From positions 124,001 through 188,000 of the forward strand of contig JAWUZG010000365.1 of assembly GCA_036785705.1 (NCBI GenBank): a stretch of 64,000 nt of DNA, written 5' to 3'. Shown piece by piece: positions 1 to 10,800 of this stretch. The DNA comes from Acanthornis magna. Lineage: Eukaryota; Chordata; Aves; Passeriformes; Acanthizidae. Every line of letters starts with the position of its first letter. The stretch's first letter is position 1. The position numbers and the translations under genes are program-made. The notes beneath the pieces were generated by a model that did no database searches, was not told the DNA's origin, and was given only the letters and a program-made list of their open reading frames with translations.

Positions 1-550
1 CTTTAGCCCCTTCAATCAATAAATTTAAAAATAGCATTACAGGGAGTCTCATCACAGACATGATTTTGGCATGCCTAAGTCTAGCCCAACAGAGCACAAT
101 CCCCTGCTGGCCCAGGGTGTATTAAGTATTAAAAAAAAATAAATCCAGAAATATCTCTCTCATATATCCAGAAATAACTGGGTTCAACCATTATTCTCCA
201 ATATATACTTAACAAGTAATACAGCATGGTCATTGTGCATCTTATTGTGTGGCTGTGAGTCCGAGTTCTATTCAAGGAGCATAAAATTCACAATTCATTT
301 TGCAGTATTTATGATGCAATGTATGAACACAGGTGTTTGCTGAGCAATGATGAATGATGAGACTAAAAGCCAGACATCTGCACTGAATAACGTGAATAAT
401 TCAACTCCTGTTTGCTCCCCAAGAAGCACAGAGGATATGCACCTTTAAGCTGCAAATGCTTAACTGTATCAGCTGTCAGGTGCATGTCTCCCCTCAACAC
501 TGTGCAGGACACAGACTTCAATTATTTCTGCTCAATTCATCACATTTTAG
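1..550. other. Unique non-coding sequence, nothing recognised
   Basis: AT-rich sequence with stop codons in all frames. I see no repeat family, no RNA gene and no convincing exon. An ATGATGA-like string near 350 resembles a C/D snoRNA box C, but no terminal stem or correctly spaced D box accompanies it. Confidence 0.6.
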
Positions 551-869
551 CCAGTGTGGAACTCTGTAGTCCACTAACAGCATAAATAACATTAACACCC
601 ACACCTTTCACCTTAACCTTTTGTGCAAAGAGGCTAACCATTCCTGGAGTCAAAAGAGCCTGATCTTGCCATGAAGTCAATAAATCCTGTGGTTTCACAG
701 GACATGGCCAGTGTGGAACTCTGTAGTCCACTAACAGCATAAATAACATTAACACCCACACCTTTCACCTTAACCTTTTGTGCAAAGAGGCTAACCATTC
801 CTGGAGTCAAAAGAGCCTGATCTTGCCATGAAGTCAATAAATCCTGTGGTTTCACAGGACATGGCCAGT
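551..869. repeat. Perfect 157-bp tandem duplication (two copies)
   Basis: The segment 551-707 is repeated at 708-864 with no mismatch that I can find by reading the two copies side by side. The period is 157 bases, and a further CCAGT follows at 865-869. The flanks share GCCAGT at the start of copy one, at the junction and after copy two. That is a 6-base microhomology of the kind seen when a duplication arises by slippage or microhomology-mediated repair. Two minus-strand reading frames of 73 codons cross the units and are by-products of the duplication. Perfect identity means the event is very recent or is an assembly artefact. Confidence 0.95.
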
Positions 870-2719
870 TTGGCTACAAAGGCAATTCCCTGCTCACAGC
901 TGGGTATGATATGGAGATACCACCAGTAAAGATTTCTTCAGCTTGTAATCAGTGCTGTGGGAGTTAGCACCAGCTGGTAGAGGCTGGTGTCTTCTCACCT
1001 CTCTCCAAGCACACTTTCAACAACTGGGAGAGCTGGCCCTCATATTATGCTTTCTGTTGTAATCCTAAAGTATCTGGAGCCCTTTGGTACTTCACTTGAC
1101 TTCATTCTGGTCTGCTAATTTACTTGCTCGAGCTCTTGCAAGTCCTGAGAGTGCACACTTAATATCTGAAATACAGCTCTTTGAAATCATGCTGGCAAAA
1201 TAGATGCACATACTCCTAGCTTGAAGCAAAAGGGTAACTAACATTCTAAAAGAAAATAAATTTTAAAAAATAGCACAATGCAGGCAGTGCTTTCCTGCTG
1301 ACAAATGTGTAAGACAACGTAGCAGACATGCACTTTTGAAATGCAGGTGGGCTTTTATTCCTGGCAGTGCAGTGAGAGAGGTAATTCCAGATGTGGGGGA
1401 AACGACACCCCTCAAAAAGGGATTTGCAATGATATAGCACAGAGGAAGCCTGGAGCAAACTGGCACCATCTAGAAAGCTGGAAGAGAGCCAACCAAATTA
1501 TGGCCCAGGCTCTTTAGAGCCCTGTCCCCCCCTTCAGTGGGAACTGCACAGGAAAAGGATGATTGTGAGAGGGTAGATGACAGGAATAGCCTTCATTGCG
1601 CATGGAAAGGAGCGTAAATTACAATCCCTTGTGCATACAGAGGCAAAACAAGGTTCACAATGCCTTATTATATTAAGCCACATGATGAAAATGATTGTTT
1701 ACATTGGTTCATTAATGTTTGTACAGGGCTGTGAACATGCAAAGTGCTAAGTATCAGCACAAGCATCAGTATGGTATCTCAACTTTGACATGTTCGTAAG
1801 TGTTGTAACAAAAGAAAACACACTTTACTCCTAACAATTATTGTCCACAAAACATGGTGTTTAGCATTTTGTCTCTATACATCATTTCTGACCACACAAA
1901 GTCAGAAAAGGCTATCATTACTGTGTATTGTTATACTGAGTAATTTATTCTTCCAAAAGACTAAATGTGTGCAATCATCAATAAACTAACAAATTCAACA
2001 CACTAGACTCACACATTTGGCACTGCAAGACTCTGCAAGCTCTGTGTTGCTAAAAACACCTTTAGTCAGATTTAGTACAATGCCTTATGTTGTACCACCT
2101 GGTGAAAGGGAGGTTGTTTCTCAGCTTTCTACTTTATTTTTTTTATTCTTTTGTAACTCTAGCAGACCTCAAATCAACAGGAGGTTTTAGGATTAAGTGC
2201 TGAGATCTATTGCCTGAGTGGAGTACCTCAGCATCTCAGAAAGGCGGTTTTGTTCGAATGCCAGCTGGAGCAGTAAACTCTATTAACAGAAGAAATATCT
2301 GTCCTCATCTCTGCTGAGTGAAAGAGTGAAAGCAAAGGGGACTGCAAATAAATCTCTCCCCCAGCCTCGGGGCCCTGGCAGGGCAGGCCCTTTCCTCCAG
2401 CCAGGCTTTCAGCTGAGCAATACCTGCTCATTTCCTGGATCAAAGAAAATTCTACAAGGCCTTTCTTGCTGCCCTTTCATGTATCCCCCTGCCATCTCCA
2501 AAGGCTGGCTGTGTCTCTCTGCCTCTCCTGGCTGCAGAGGCAGAGCTCACCATGTGAGCTTGTCAGCTCTGCTCCAGCAGCTCCTCCTCCAAGGCTTCCC
2601 AGTGGCGATCAGGGAAAGGGCAGCCTGCCCTGTGCCCCAAAGGCATCTGCTGAAAGGGGTCACAGGGGCCAGGGCAGGTTTCCCCTCCCCTTAGCTATAG
2701 CCTGTTAGAGGAGCATGTG
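870..2719. other. Unique non-coding sequence with a GC-richer stretch at about 2330-2700
   Basis: Most of this stretch is ordinary AT-rich sequence. From about 2330 to 2700 it becomes clearly richer in G and C (CAGC, CCTCC and CCAGGGCAGG-type runs) and stays open for 122 codons on the plus strand. The predicted peptide is low-complexity and matches nothing I know, so I do not call it a gene. The block lies just before an old CR1 LINE and could be a degraded part of a repeat that I cannot name. Confidence 0.45.
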
Positions 2720-3240
2720 GCAGGAAGGGAATTGTTAAACTTCAGGAAGGTTAATAATGAAAAACCCTCGGGGGTTGAGACCAATCTCACTTAATACTTG
2801 TATTAATGACTGGCACAAAAGTATAAAAACAAACAAATAGATTCCCTGAGACCTACATGCCTGGAGGGAGAGTTGGGGGTTCACAGAGCAGGGGCTGGAT
2901 TATCTGGAAGGGTAATAGAAATGGGATGAAATTTAATAGGAGTGTGCAAGGTCAGAAGCTTTGGGACTAATAACAAGACTTTCTGCTATAAACTGTGATG
3001 TTGTCAGATGGAGGAGCTGTGTAGGGAGAAGTATATTTGTAGAATATGGGATGTCTGCAAATCATCAGCCATGAAAAGAGTAAACACATCAGGTGATGTA
3101 TACCCAGAAGAGTGAAGGAAGATTGATTTTCGTGGTAAATGCTCCTTTGAGAGCTCTTCCTTTGAAATACTATTGACAATGCCAACCATGTTCCAGAAAG
3201 AGTCCTTCCAACCAGAACAGCCCCAGAAATAGGCTGCAAA
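2720..3240 (+). mobile_element. Ancient, degraded CR1-type LINE (3' part of ORF2 and beyond)
   Basis: The stretch around 2795-3235 lines up by eye with the reverse-transcriptase C-terminal region of old amniote CR1 LINEs. Recognisable blocks are the TTAATGAC...TGGCACAAAAGT segment near 2803-2823, GGGATGAAATTTAATAG at 2923-2939, GTGCAAGGTCA at 2944-2954, and GGGACTAATAACAAGA followed by TTTCTGCTATAAACTG near 2963-2995. Later a GCCATGAAAAG...GCATCAGG-like segment and a CCATGTT..AGAAAG segment appear in the expected order. Many indels and stops break every frame, so it is a dead fossil copy. The left edge is uncertain; the first 70 bases are assigned more weakly. Confidence 0.75.
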
Positions 3241-6200
3241 AACCAGCAAGGCAATGTTCTGATGCAACAGGACTAAACAACCTCACTTTTTACTCTAGCA
3301 ACACCAGGACAAGAAGGACATACCAGGCAAATTAAACAGTCCAAACAGTCCACATTATGCTAAAAGATACACAGCTATAGGTTTAAGAAGAAAATAAAAA
3401 AGAAGCCTAGCAGAAGATTTCTGGAAGTGTTTCCCCATCAGAATCCCATCATCTTATATGGGGTTTGCAAAGTTCATAGAAAAGTGAAGGTCAGAGGAAA
3501 AAATTATGCAACAGGACCCGATTTACAGTAAAAAAACTACTACATATACTCTACATATTGGCACCAGATTGTTTTCCAAAACTTTTCTCTGTGTTTCTCT
3601 AGAGCAAACTTTCACAAAAATTGTTTTGTTTGGGATTTTTTAGCGTTGTTGAATAGTGGTGGCAAGGTTTTTCCCCTCCATTTCTTGCAAAAGTGCCAAT
3701 AGCTTTTTCACTTTTCACACTAACGCTGTAACACTGCATCCCCCAAACACCTGAAGGTACACCTGACAGCTTGTACCTGCTCTACCCCACAGAACCTCTT
3801 TGTGAGACAGGAAAGCAAAATGTGCCTATTCTGCCTTGCTCCAGCTGCCTCCCCCCAGCTGATTGTTACTATCTTTGTGATTTCTAAAAGAGTATGGTGC
3901 ATTCCTTCAGGCCTGTGCTGTCTGTCACACTTTCCTAGCCCACCATGAGCCACTTGTAAGAAGTACATCGTCTGCACTGCTGCCCCCACCCAGTTGCCAT
4001 TGCAGATCCATCCTTTCCCATTGAACAAGACCACTCGTTGTAGAGCAGCCCTGTCCTTAGTCTTGCAGCACAGTAACTGCCCGTGGGTTATGCTCAGAGA
4101 GAATAAGCATGCAAAATACTAATCAGGCTGCCAGAATGACCAAACCCTGTGAAAGACAAAATCTGCAACAAGGAGGCCTGAAAAAGTCATATAAATAAGG
4201 CAGCAGCAAGTGTTTTGAGGAATGAGCTCAAGCAAGTAAAGTGGAATAGAAGAGTTTTCCTGATCTCAAATTCTAAAAGCACCAGGAGCACACGGCTCCT
4301 CAGAGCTCTCCCTGTGCCTGACAGTGATTTCAGGAAGCCAGAAACATCTCATCAATGGTGCTAAGGAAAGCAGGAACGTATTCAGTGTTTTCCTTGACAA
4401 GACCCACACACTACAGAAACAGCTGCTGGGGAGGGACAGCCAACAGCTCAGAGCTCCAGTTTGGATGGTCCACAGAAAAAGCAGAAAAGTAGTTAAATTG
4501 AATGGACAGAAAATTATGGCCTTCACTTAGAGAAATGTGTCCACAATCCCCTGATAACAAATAGCAAAGGCATTTCTTGAGAAAGCTGTTTGCTCTTGAA
4601 AATATTAATTTAATCAGATTAGGTTTGGTAAACAAACAGAAGAAATAGGAACATTCTTGTCAATTTGAACAATACTGAACTTGAAATATTTCTATGCCCC
4701 TAAACCAGCATATTATAGAATGCTAGTTTTTCCAAGTAGAATGACAGAAAATTAAAAAATGTTCAGCTCTCCTGGGGAATGGAAGTTCCAGTTTCCAGTC
4801 AGCTTTCTCAGCTGTCATGGACAAACTTAGGCTTTGGATTGTCCCCATGCTTTAAGTGGGCTCACAGAATTTCTGCCTTTCACTGAGAAGAAAAAAAGCA
4901 TTTATTATGTAACTAATAGTAGCACTGACCTCCTTTGTCGCACCCTTCCAGGACAGCTTTATTTTGTAGGCTGGAGAGAAATGCTCTCTTCCTAAAAGTT
5001 AGGTGCCAACTGCTAAGCCATGAATAGAAATAAACAAAAAGACATTTACAGACCACAACCCAGAAGAATGATCAGTTCCTCCTTGCGTTATATCTATTAC
5101 CTAGACTTCACTTTTCTAACAGCATCAAACTCAAGCCCAGTGCTCAAAGCTGCATCTAGTTTGTAAGTAAAACAAGCAAAAACTTGATTTCTCTGGCTCC
5201 TTCTGTTAAAGAGCAAAGGTCTTTTTCACCTGCTCTAGGAGAACCACTTGAAAATTCCAAAGGCCTTAAAAATTTCAATATAAATGAGCTCCAAAAAAGA
5301 AGAGAAACAATTTTCTCACTTCTTTGAGGTTTGCATGTTAGAATCAGTCTTTCACAATGACTGCACATTAGAAAACTGAAATTGTTGCCAACATGAACTC
5401 TACACTTAGATCACAATATGAATTAATGAGCTTGCTTTTCACCTTTATCTCCCCCTTCTTCAGTGCTTTCCTCCCTCTCCCAAATAAATGAACCATGTTC
5501 CTAATAACGTGCTTGAAAGGAAGGCTGGGAAATTTAATAATAAAAAGCTCTCTGAAATTAAGTTTCTGGCAGTGCTTTAAAAAAAAGAAAATGTTATTAC
5601 TTGGTCCTTTGCTTTTCCCCAAAGCAAATTTCAGTCCTTTGAGGACCGCACAAATATAAAGCAGATCATTTACAAACCTTTTATTCGGCAATTTGCCTGG
5701 TCCAAATAATCAACTATAATAGGAATTGCCAACTGAGTATTTAAAGATTCCAGTATAGGAAGAGAAACTGCACATTGCAGAAAAAGAAAGTTTCTGTCTA
5801 AACTATCAAATACTGGACTTTCAATGGGGCATAAATTGTTGAGTATGTTGATGTTCACAGGAAATAGAAGGGAGTATTAAGAAGTGAAAACCCAACATTA
5901 TAATTGCTGGAGTTCTTATCACATAAGAAGTTTCCTAATCTCAGCTCTTTCGCATTGGCTGCACTGAAGATGACAAAGAGGAAAATAGTGAGTTTGCCTT
6001 AGATTATTCAAGTCCAGAAGCACAAATGGGAAAATATTCAGTGACGCAAACCCAGACTTTTCCTCTGCTCATGTCTTAGCAAAAGGAATTATCAAAATAC
6101 TCTTGACAACTTAGGAAACTAAAAAATGTCAACTAAATGGGTGAAAACTTAGGAAAACAAATGCAAGGCCAATTCTCTAATTTTGCATCAGCTACAATGT

Positions 6201-7579
6201 TTTAGGGCTCTTTCTTACATAGGTCTCAAACTACAGTGTATGAAAATCAGGCTCCACTGAATTTTCTAGGAATTTTCCTGTTGCACTGGGTCAGGACTGT
6301 GCTATAATGAAATACACAATTCTGTCGATTTATTTAGCAAAAGCTAAACTAAGAGCTTAGGATATTGACATACATATCAAGGTCATCTTCCTTGTAAAAT
6401 AAATATGGGCCAAGAAATTGGATTTGGAGTTTCAGGTTGAAAACCTGTTAGGTCCTGGCCAAGTTTAAATTTGGACAGATTAAAACTTGGAAATCTATGC
6501 AAATGACACCTTGACATTTACAGGTAGGGAGCTTGTAAAACTATTAATTTTTGACTGAGAAAAGTTGGAAAAAGGCATACATGTATCCGAACCTGATAGC
6601 TGGCTCTGACTTCTATTTTATGGTTAGTATGTGGTCTATGCAACAACAGCAGAGCATTTAGAGGGATCAAAGGTACAAATTCTGAGCCCTTTTTCACATG
6701 CTGAGAAAATTCTACTGGAAACTATGTTTTAAAGTGGCCAGGATTTTCAAAAGACTATGAATAATTTCTAAACAGCTTCTTCCAAGTTTAGAAGGAGAAA
6801 TTATGAAAGAACAGTTATTCTTCAATCACTACTTTAAATAAAATTAAAGATTGAGACTATATAAGTGAAATTTTGACCCTAGGAAATAGAAAGAGAAGTT
6901 ATGCATGCCAGAATTTAAGATTTAAATTCAAGCACCATTTCAACCTTAATTACCAGATCACTTATTTGATATAAATCATTAATGCAAACCAATATATTTT
7001 ATTCTTTTACCTTAACTCTAAAACTTCTAATCACTTTCTACACACAAAGTTTAGCAATGAAATGTGTATGTAGTATTACTGAAGCATTCCATATAATCTT
7101 GATTCTATCTTGATTTCTCTCACACATACAGATTTGTGAAAAATAGACATAAAAGATTTTATCTGTGGAACTGTCTTCAACAGCAGTTTTAAAAGAAGAA
7201 ATCTATGAAGGCTTACAGAAACCTCCATTTCTCCCACAGGAAATGTTAAGATCTTCTGAATAATTACCAAGAATAAGATTTTTGCATACAGATTTCTGAT
7301 TCAGCTGCAAGTAAGTTGCTCTGATGTGGCTGGACAACTCCCTGTGCTTTGAGAACTAGAGGAGGCTTAGAAGCAAAACCTCATCTCCACATTCAGCCTG
7401 TTAAGTGCAGAATGGTTAAAAAGCATCATCTTCTCCCTTACAAGGACAACATGGAAAGGTGCTTCCCTGCCACCACTGCTGGCACATTTGAAGCCTCACT
7501 TTCTCCTACAAATGCCTCTTTCAGCAAGATCTCTTAGCACAGGCTCTTGGCTGTCTCCTGTATTCCAAGCAGTGTAAAG
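3241..7579. other. Unique non-coding sequence, one possible LINE scrap
   Basis: No gene, RNA or clear repeat is visible. Reading frames are short and on both strands. The only segment that recalls something is a 13-codon minus-strand run at 4029-4067, listed separately. The region around 5370-7100 is especially AT-rich and featureless. Confidence 0.5.
4029..4067 (-). mobile_element. Possible fragment of an L2/Rex-type LINE reverse transcriptase
   Basis: Read on the minus strand, these bases encode CKTKDRAALQRVV. This resembles the motif near the C-terminal end of reverse transcriptases in L2/Rex-type LINEs, where a K-DR-ALQRVV string is typical. The frame stays open for a further 100 codons down to 3720, but the sequence after VV does not continue like those LINEs. 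The match is therefore short and could be chance. L2 fossils are known at low number in bird genomes. Confidence 0.3.
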
Positions 7580-7820
7580 CATTTCCAAAATTCTTCTGTC
7601 TTTTCAGAAGCACAGAAGACACAGTCTTCTCTGGTTTAGCTTAATTAAAGCAGCTCCCCCGATAAAAGGTCAGGTTATGCCTTTAAAAGGTTAAATTATG
7701 CCACATAATCAAATTAGGTTTTGCCGTGGACAGGCATAACTAAAGCTGCTTTTTTTCCCCCCTCATGAATACGAATGGTGTATTTATACCAAAAGCGAAA
7801 AGAGCTCAGTGAAAACTGAC
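7580..7820. promoter_or_regulatory. Conserved-looking non-coding block with a 21-bp spaced direct repeat
   Basis: The block has the texture of a vertebrate conserved non-coding element: homeodomain-type TTAATTAA at 7641-7648, an AGGTCA nuclear-receptor half site at 7667-7672, and AT-rich sequence keeping a few CpGs. Within it AAAAGGTCAGGTTATGCC (7664-7681) is followed by AAAAGGTTAAATTATGCC (7685-7702), an imperfect direct repeat of period 21. This is a judgement from appearance; conservation could not be tested. Confidence 0.3.
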
Positions 7821-10800
7821 AGAGTGTGTATAATCCTTGGATGAAGTAGAAAAGCCAGAATGCATAAGCAACTTTATGTAAGAAGGATTCCCAAGTGGAG
7901 AATCACATCCTGAATGATGTTACTTTTCAGAGGTGAAAAAGGAGCAGAGAGATTATCCCTCTACATCTTCTTCATGCCTGGTGTAAAATAAAGTGGGTTT
8001 TCTGGAAAAAAAAACAAACCAAACCATGTAGCTTATGGATTCACTACTGAGCTAATCCCAGCTGTTCTGGGAGGAGAGATGCTCTGCTCCTGAAAGATAA
8101 TCATTCATGGCTTCTTGCACCAAGAGGAACAGAGCTTTTACACACCCTTCCAGAGAGACAACAGGCACCTACAGCTTTACTCAGCTGAAAAGGTCAGAAA
8201 ATGGTCTTCTCTAGTTTTGGAGTGAATTCTGAATTAAGTAACCAAATACAATCATACAGTGGATTCCACATTTCTGGAGCCTGCTTCTGATGTTCTTCCT
8301 AGTTCTGACAAAAAGGGTTTGGCTGAGAAGAGCCAGATCTGGCCTTTCATTGACAACAGGCTGCATTTCACTTGAGAAGATGCTCCACTCCACCACACAT
8401 CACCTGCTTCAACAACAACACAGAAGCCTGGGAGAAGTGGTACTTGCTCTTACAGCATCATTTGAAGAATCCTCAACAGAAGACAAGCAAGGAGATGCAC
8501 TGAGGGCATGGAAAAGCCACCAGGACATGGCTGTGACGCTGATGTCCCTGAAGAGGGGTGTGCACCACACAGTGGGCTGTACATCCCAGTGCCAGCAGCT
8601 CCCTGGGTCTTTGTGTGCCTCAGTGCCACTGTACAGGGGTGGCTCACCACAGCTCAGCACCCCTCCACCTACTGCAACATTCCTTTCAGTGTTGCTGTCC
8701 TACAGGATCACTCTCAAATTGCAGACCTCAGACTACCTTGGAAATCAAAATCCTCTGGAGAGTAAGTGCAAAGAGGATTACCTGTGACTCCCACTTCTCA
8801 CCCAGCTGCACCACCATGGCTCCTCTGACCTCTGCAGTGGAACACAGGTCACACAGGCAGAACAGCAAAGCACTTTGGGGGCTTATTTTACCTTTTCCTC
8901 CCAGGAGAAAGGAAGACAGAGGTAAGAAACACTACTTGCTAATATTTTTATTCTGACTATACACTTCCCTCCCTCTTCTGGTTTGCGACATTTCGCTGCT
9001 GCTGCTGACTGAGGTTTGCCACACTTCCCCACAGAGGGGGCAGCACATGTGGGCCAGTCTGGCAAAGACTACCCTCTCCTTGGACACTCATACCCCTCAC
9101 TCAGCTCAATAGGGCTCTTCTCTCCATGACCAGTTTTCATCCTCATCCCCATCCTGCAGCAGGAGCAGTGCAGTGTAATCCCTTACTCTGTGGTGCAAGA
9201 AAAATCAGTGCAGCTCATATTGCAAAGTCCCCAGGCAGCTCTACCTGGGAGCTTTCACACTACACTGGTTGGAGTTTTCATTGCCTTCCTGGCCCCTCGG
9301 ACACCAGCACCTCAGAGGATTACACTGCTGCTCATTCAAGCAATAATAGTGAGTTTCTGGGTAAGCAGAAATGTAATACTTCAGGTGAAAGAGAAGATTT
9401 TGAAACAGAAAGTTACTTCACTTGACTGAGATGGATGGCATAGCCTTATGTCAATTCCTGTATTTTATCTACAGGAAAGATCACCTCCTACAGTCCTTTA
9501 AGAGAGACCTACAGCAACCAACAGAGAATGGCTGAAGTTAAACACCAGCTTGGTTCTGTGTTTCAGACTTCAGAAAACCTTGGGGCGGCCAATTCAAGAA
9601 ACAGATCTGAATCCAAAATCCAAACCCAGAGTAAAGATGCAAAAAACCTCTGGGGTCCTTAGAGTTCAAGGACCCCAGAGCTGACAGACACAGAAGCCTC
9701 AGAAAATGTGATCTCTTCATTCAATGCAGTCCTACAGCAGCTGAAGCTTTTCTCATCTGCATTTAAGTCAATATCTCTTATAAATCTTTCTACCCATATA
9801 TAGAGTGGGGCTACAGATTCAGAACTGCATTTGCATTTATGTGTCTCTTGGTTCCTGGTGTAGATGTAGGAACTTTCCTAGGCTTTCCTGTAAATAATCC
9901 TTGCAGACAAAACAAAACAACAACAAAAAAAGGAAAAGTAGCAGTGAAATATTTTCTGTTAATATAAATAGCTTAGGCAAGAGGTTAAGCTCATTCCTCC
10001 CAGAGGATGGGGAGATTCCTCTCTGGTTAGATTTCAGTAGAGTAGGAAGCAGAGAATTAGATGATGAGACAACATCTCCCACTCTGGACAGACGGAAGTG
10101 TTTAAAACATTTTTAAAACATAATGAAATGACTAACAGATTTGGGTTTCAGTTTTTAAAATAATGTACTTAACTTTTAAATGCACCTGAACTTCATTCAT
10201 TGCAGTGCTTAGAAAACATTTATCTTAATACACTCCATCAAACAGTGATAAGCACCATTTCCCTTTTATTAGTGTTGATTTATATTTACGAACATTTATC
10301 TTAAACACTTCCTTCCCTTCCAATGTTTAAATTTTCTTTATAATTATGTGAACATCTTCTGTATTACAGGTCATCTACACAGAAATTATTTTTCCTCAAA
10401 ACATAAATACGAACAATAACCCTGTTTCTGTAAAGATCACTACAAATACCTTGAATCTGTTGAAAACTGAAGCTAAAGCCACAATGTGTATTCCTCTTAA
10501 GTCCTACATAAGCTGTGAAAACTTTGATTCTTTAGCTCAGCTGACTTAACAAAAACCCCACTAAATCAAACAAACAAAAAAACCCGCATTTTTTTGAACT
10601 AGTAGTTCTCTCCTGTGCATGTAACCCAAGATGGCATTTTTGTCAGACAGAGACAGCTGGCAGCAAAGTTGCCTGTCTCTGTTTTGCAGATATTTGTAGT
10701 TGCCAGCTATTTGGAAGATTCCCCAGTCTTGTCTCACAGCAAGTCAGGTTGTGTACCCAGCTGGCATCAAGCCACAGCCACTCTGGCAAACTGCAAAAGA

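Noticed and set aside
340..420. Possible C/D-box snoRNA (ATGATGA followed by CTGA)
   Set aside because: No terminal stem, wrong spacing and no second C'/D' pair.
540..855. Two near-identical 73-codon minus-strand frames
   Set aside because: They arise only because the 157-bp unit is duplicated. The peptide is not recognisable.
8290..8787. 165-codon plus-strand frame with several overlapping frames on both strands
   Set aside because: Frames on opposite strands are equally open, the peptide is unrecognised and no exon boundary stands out.
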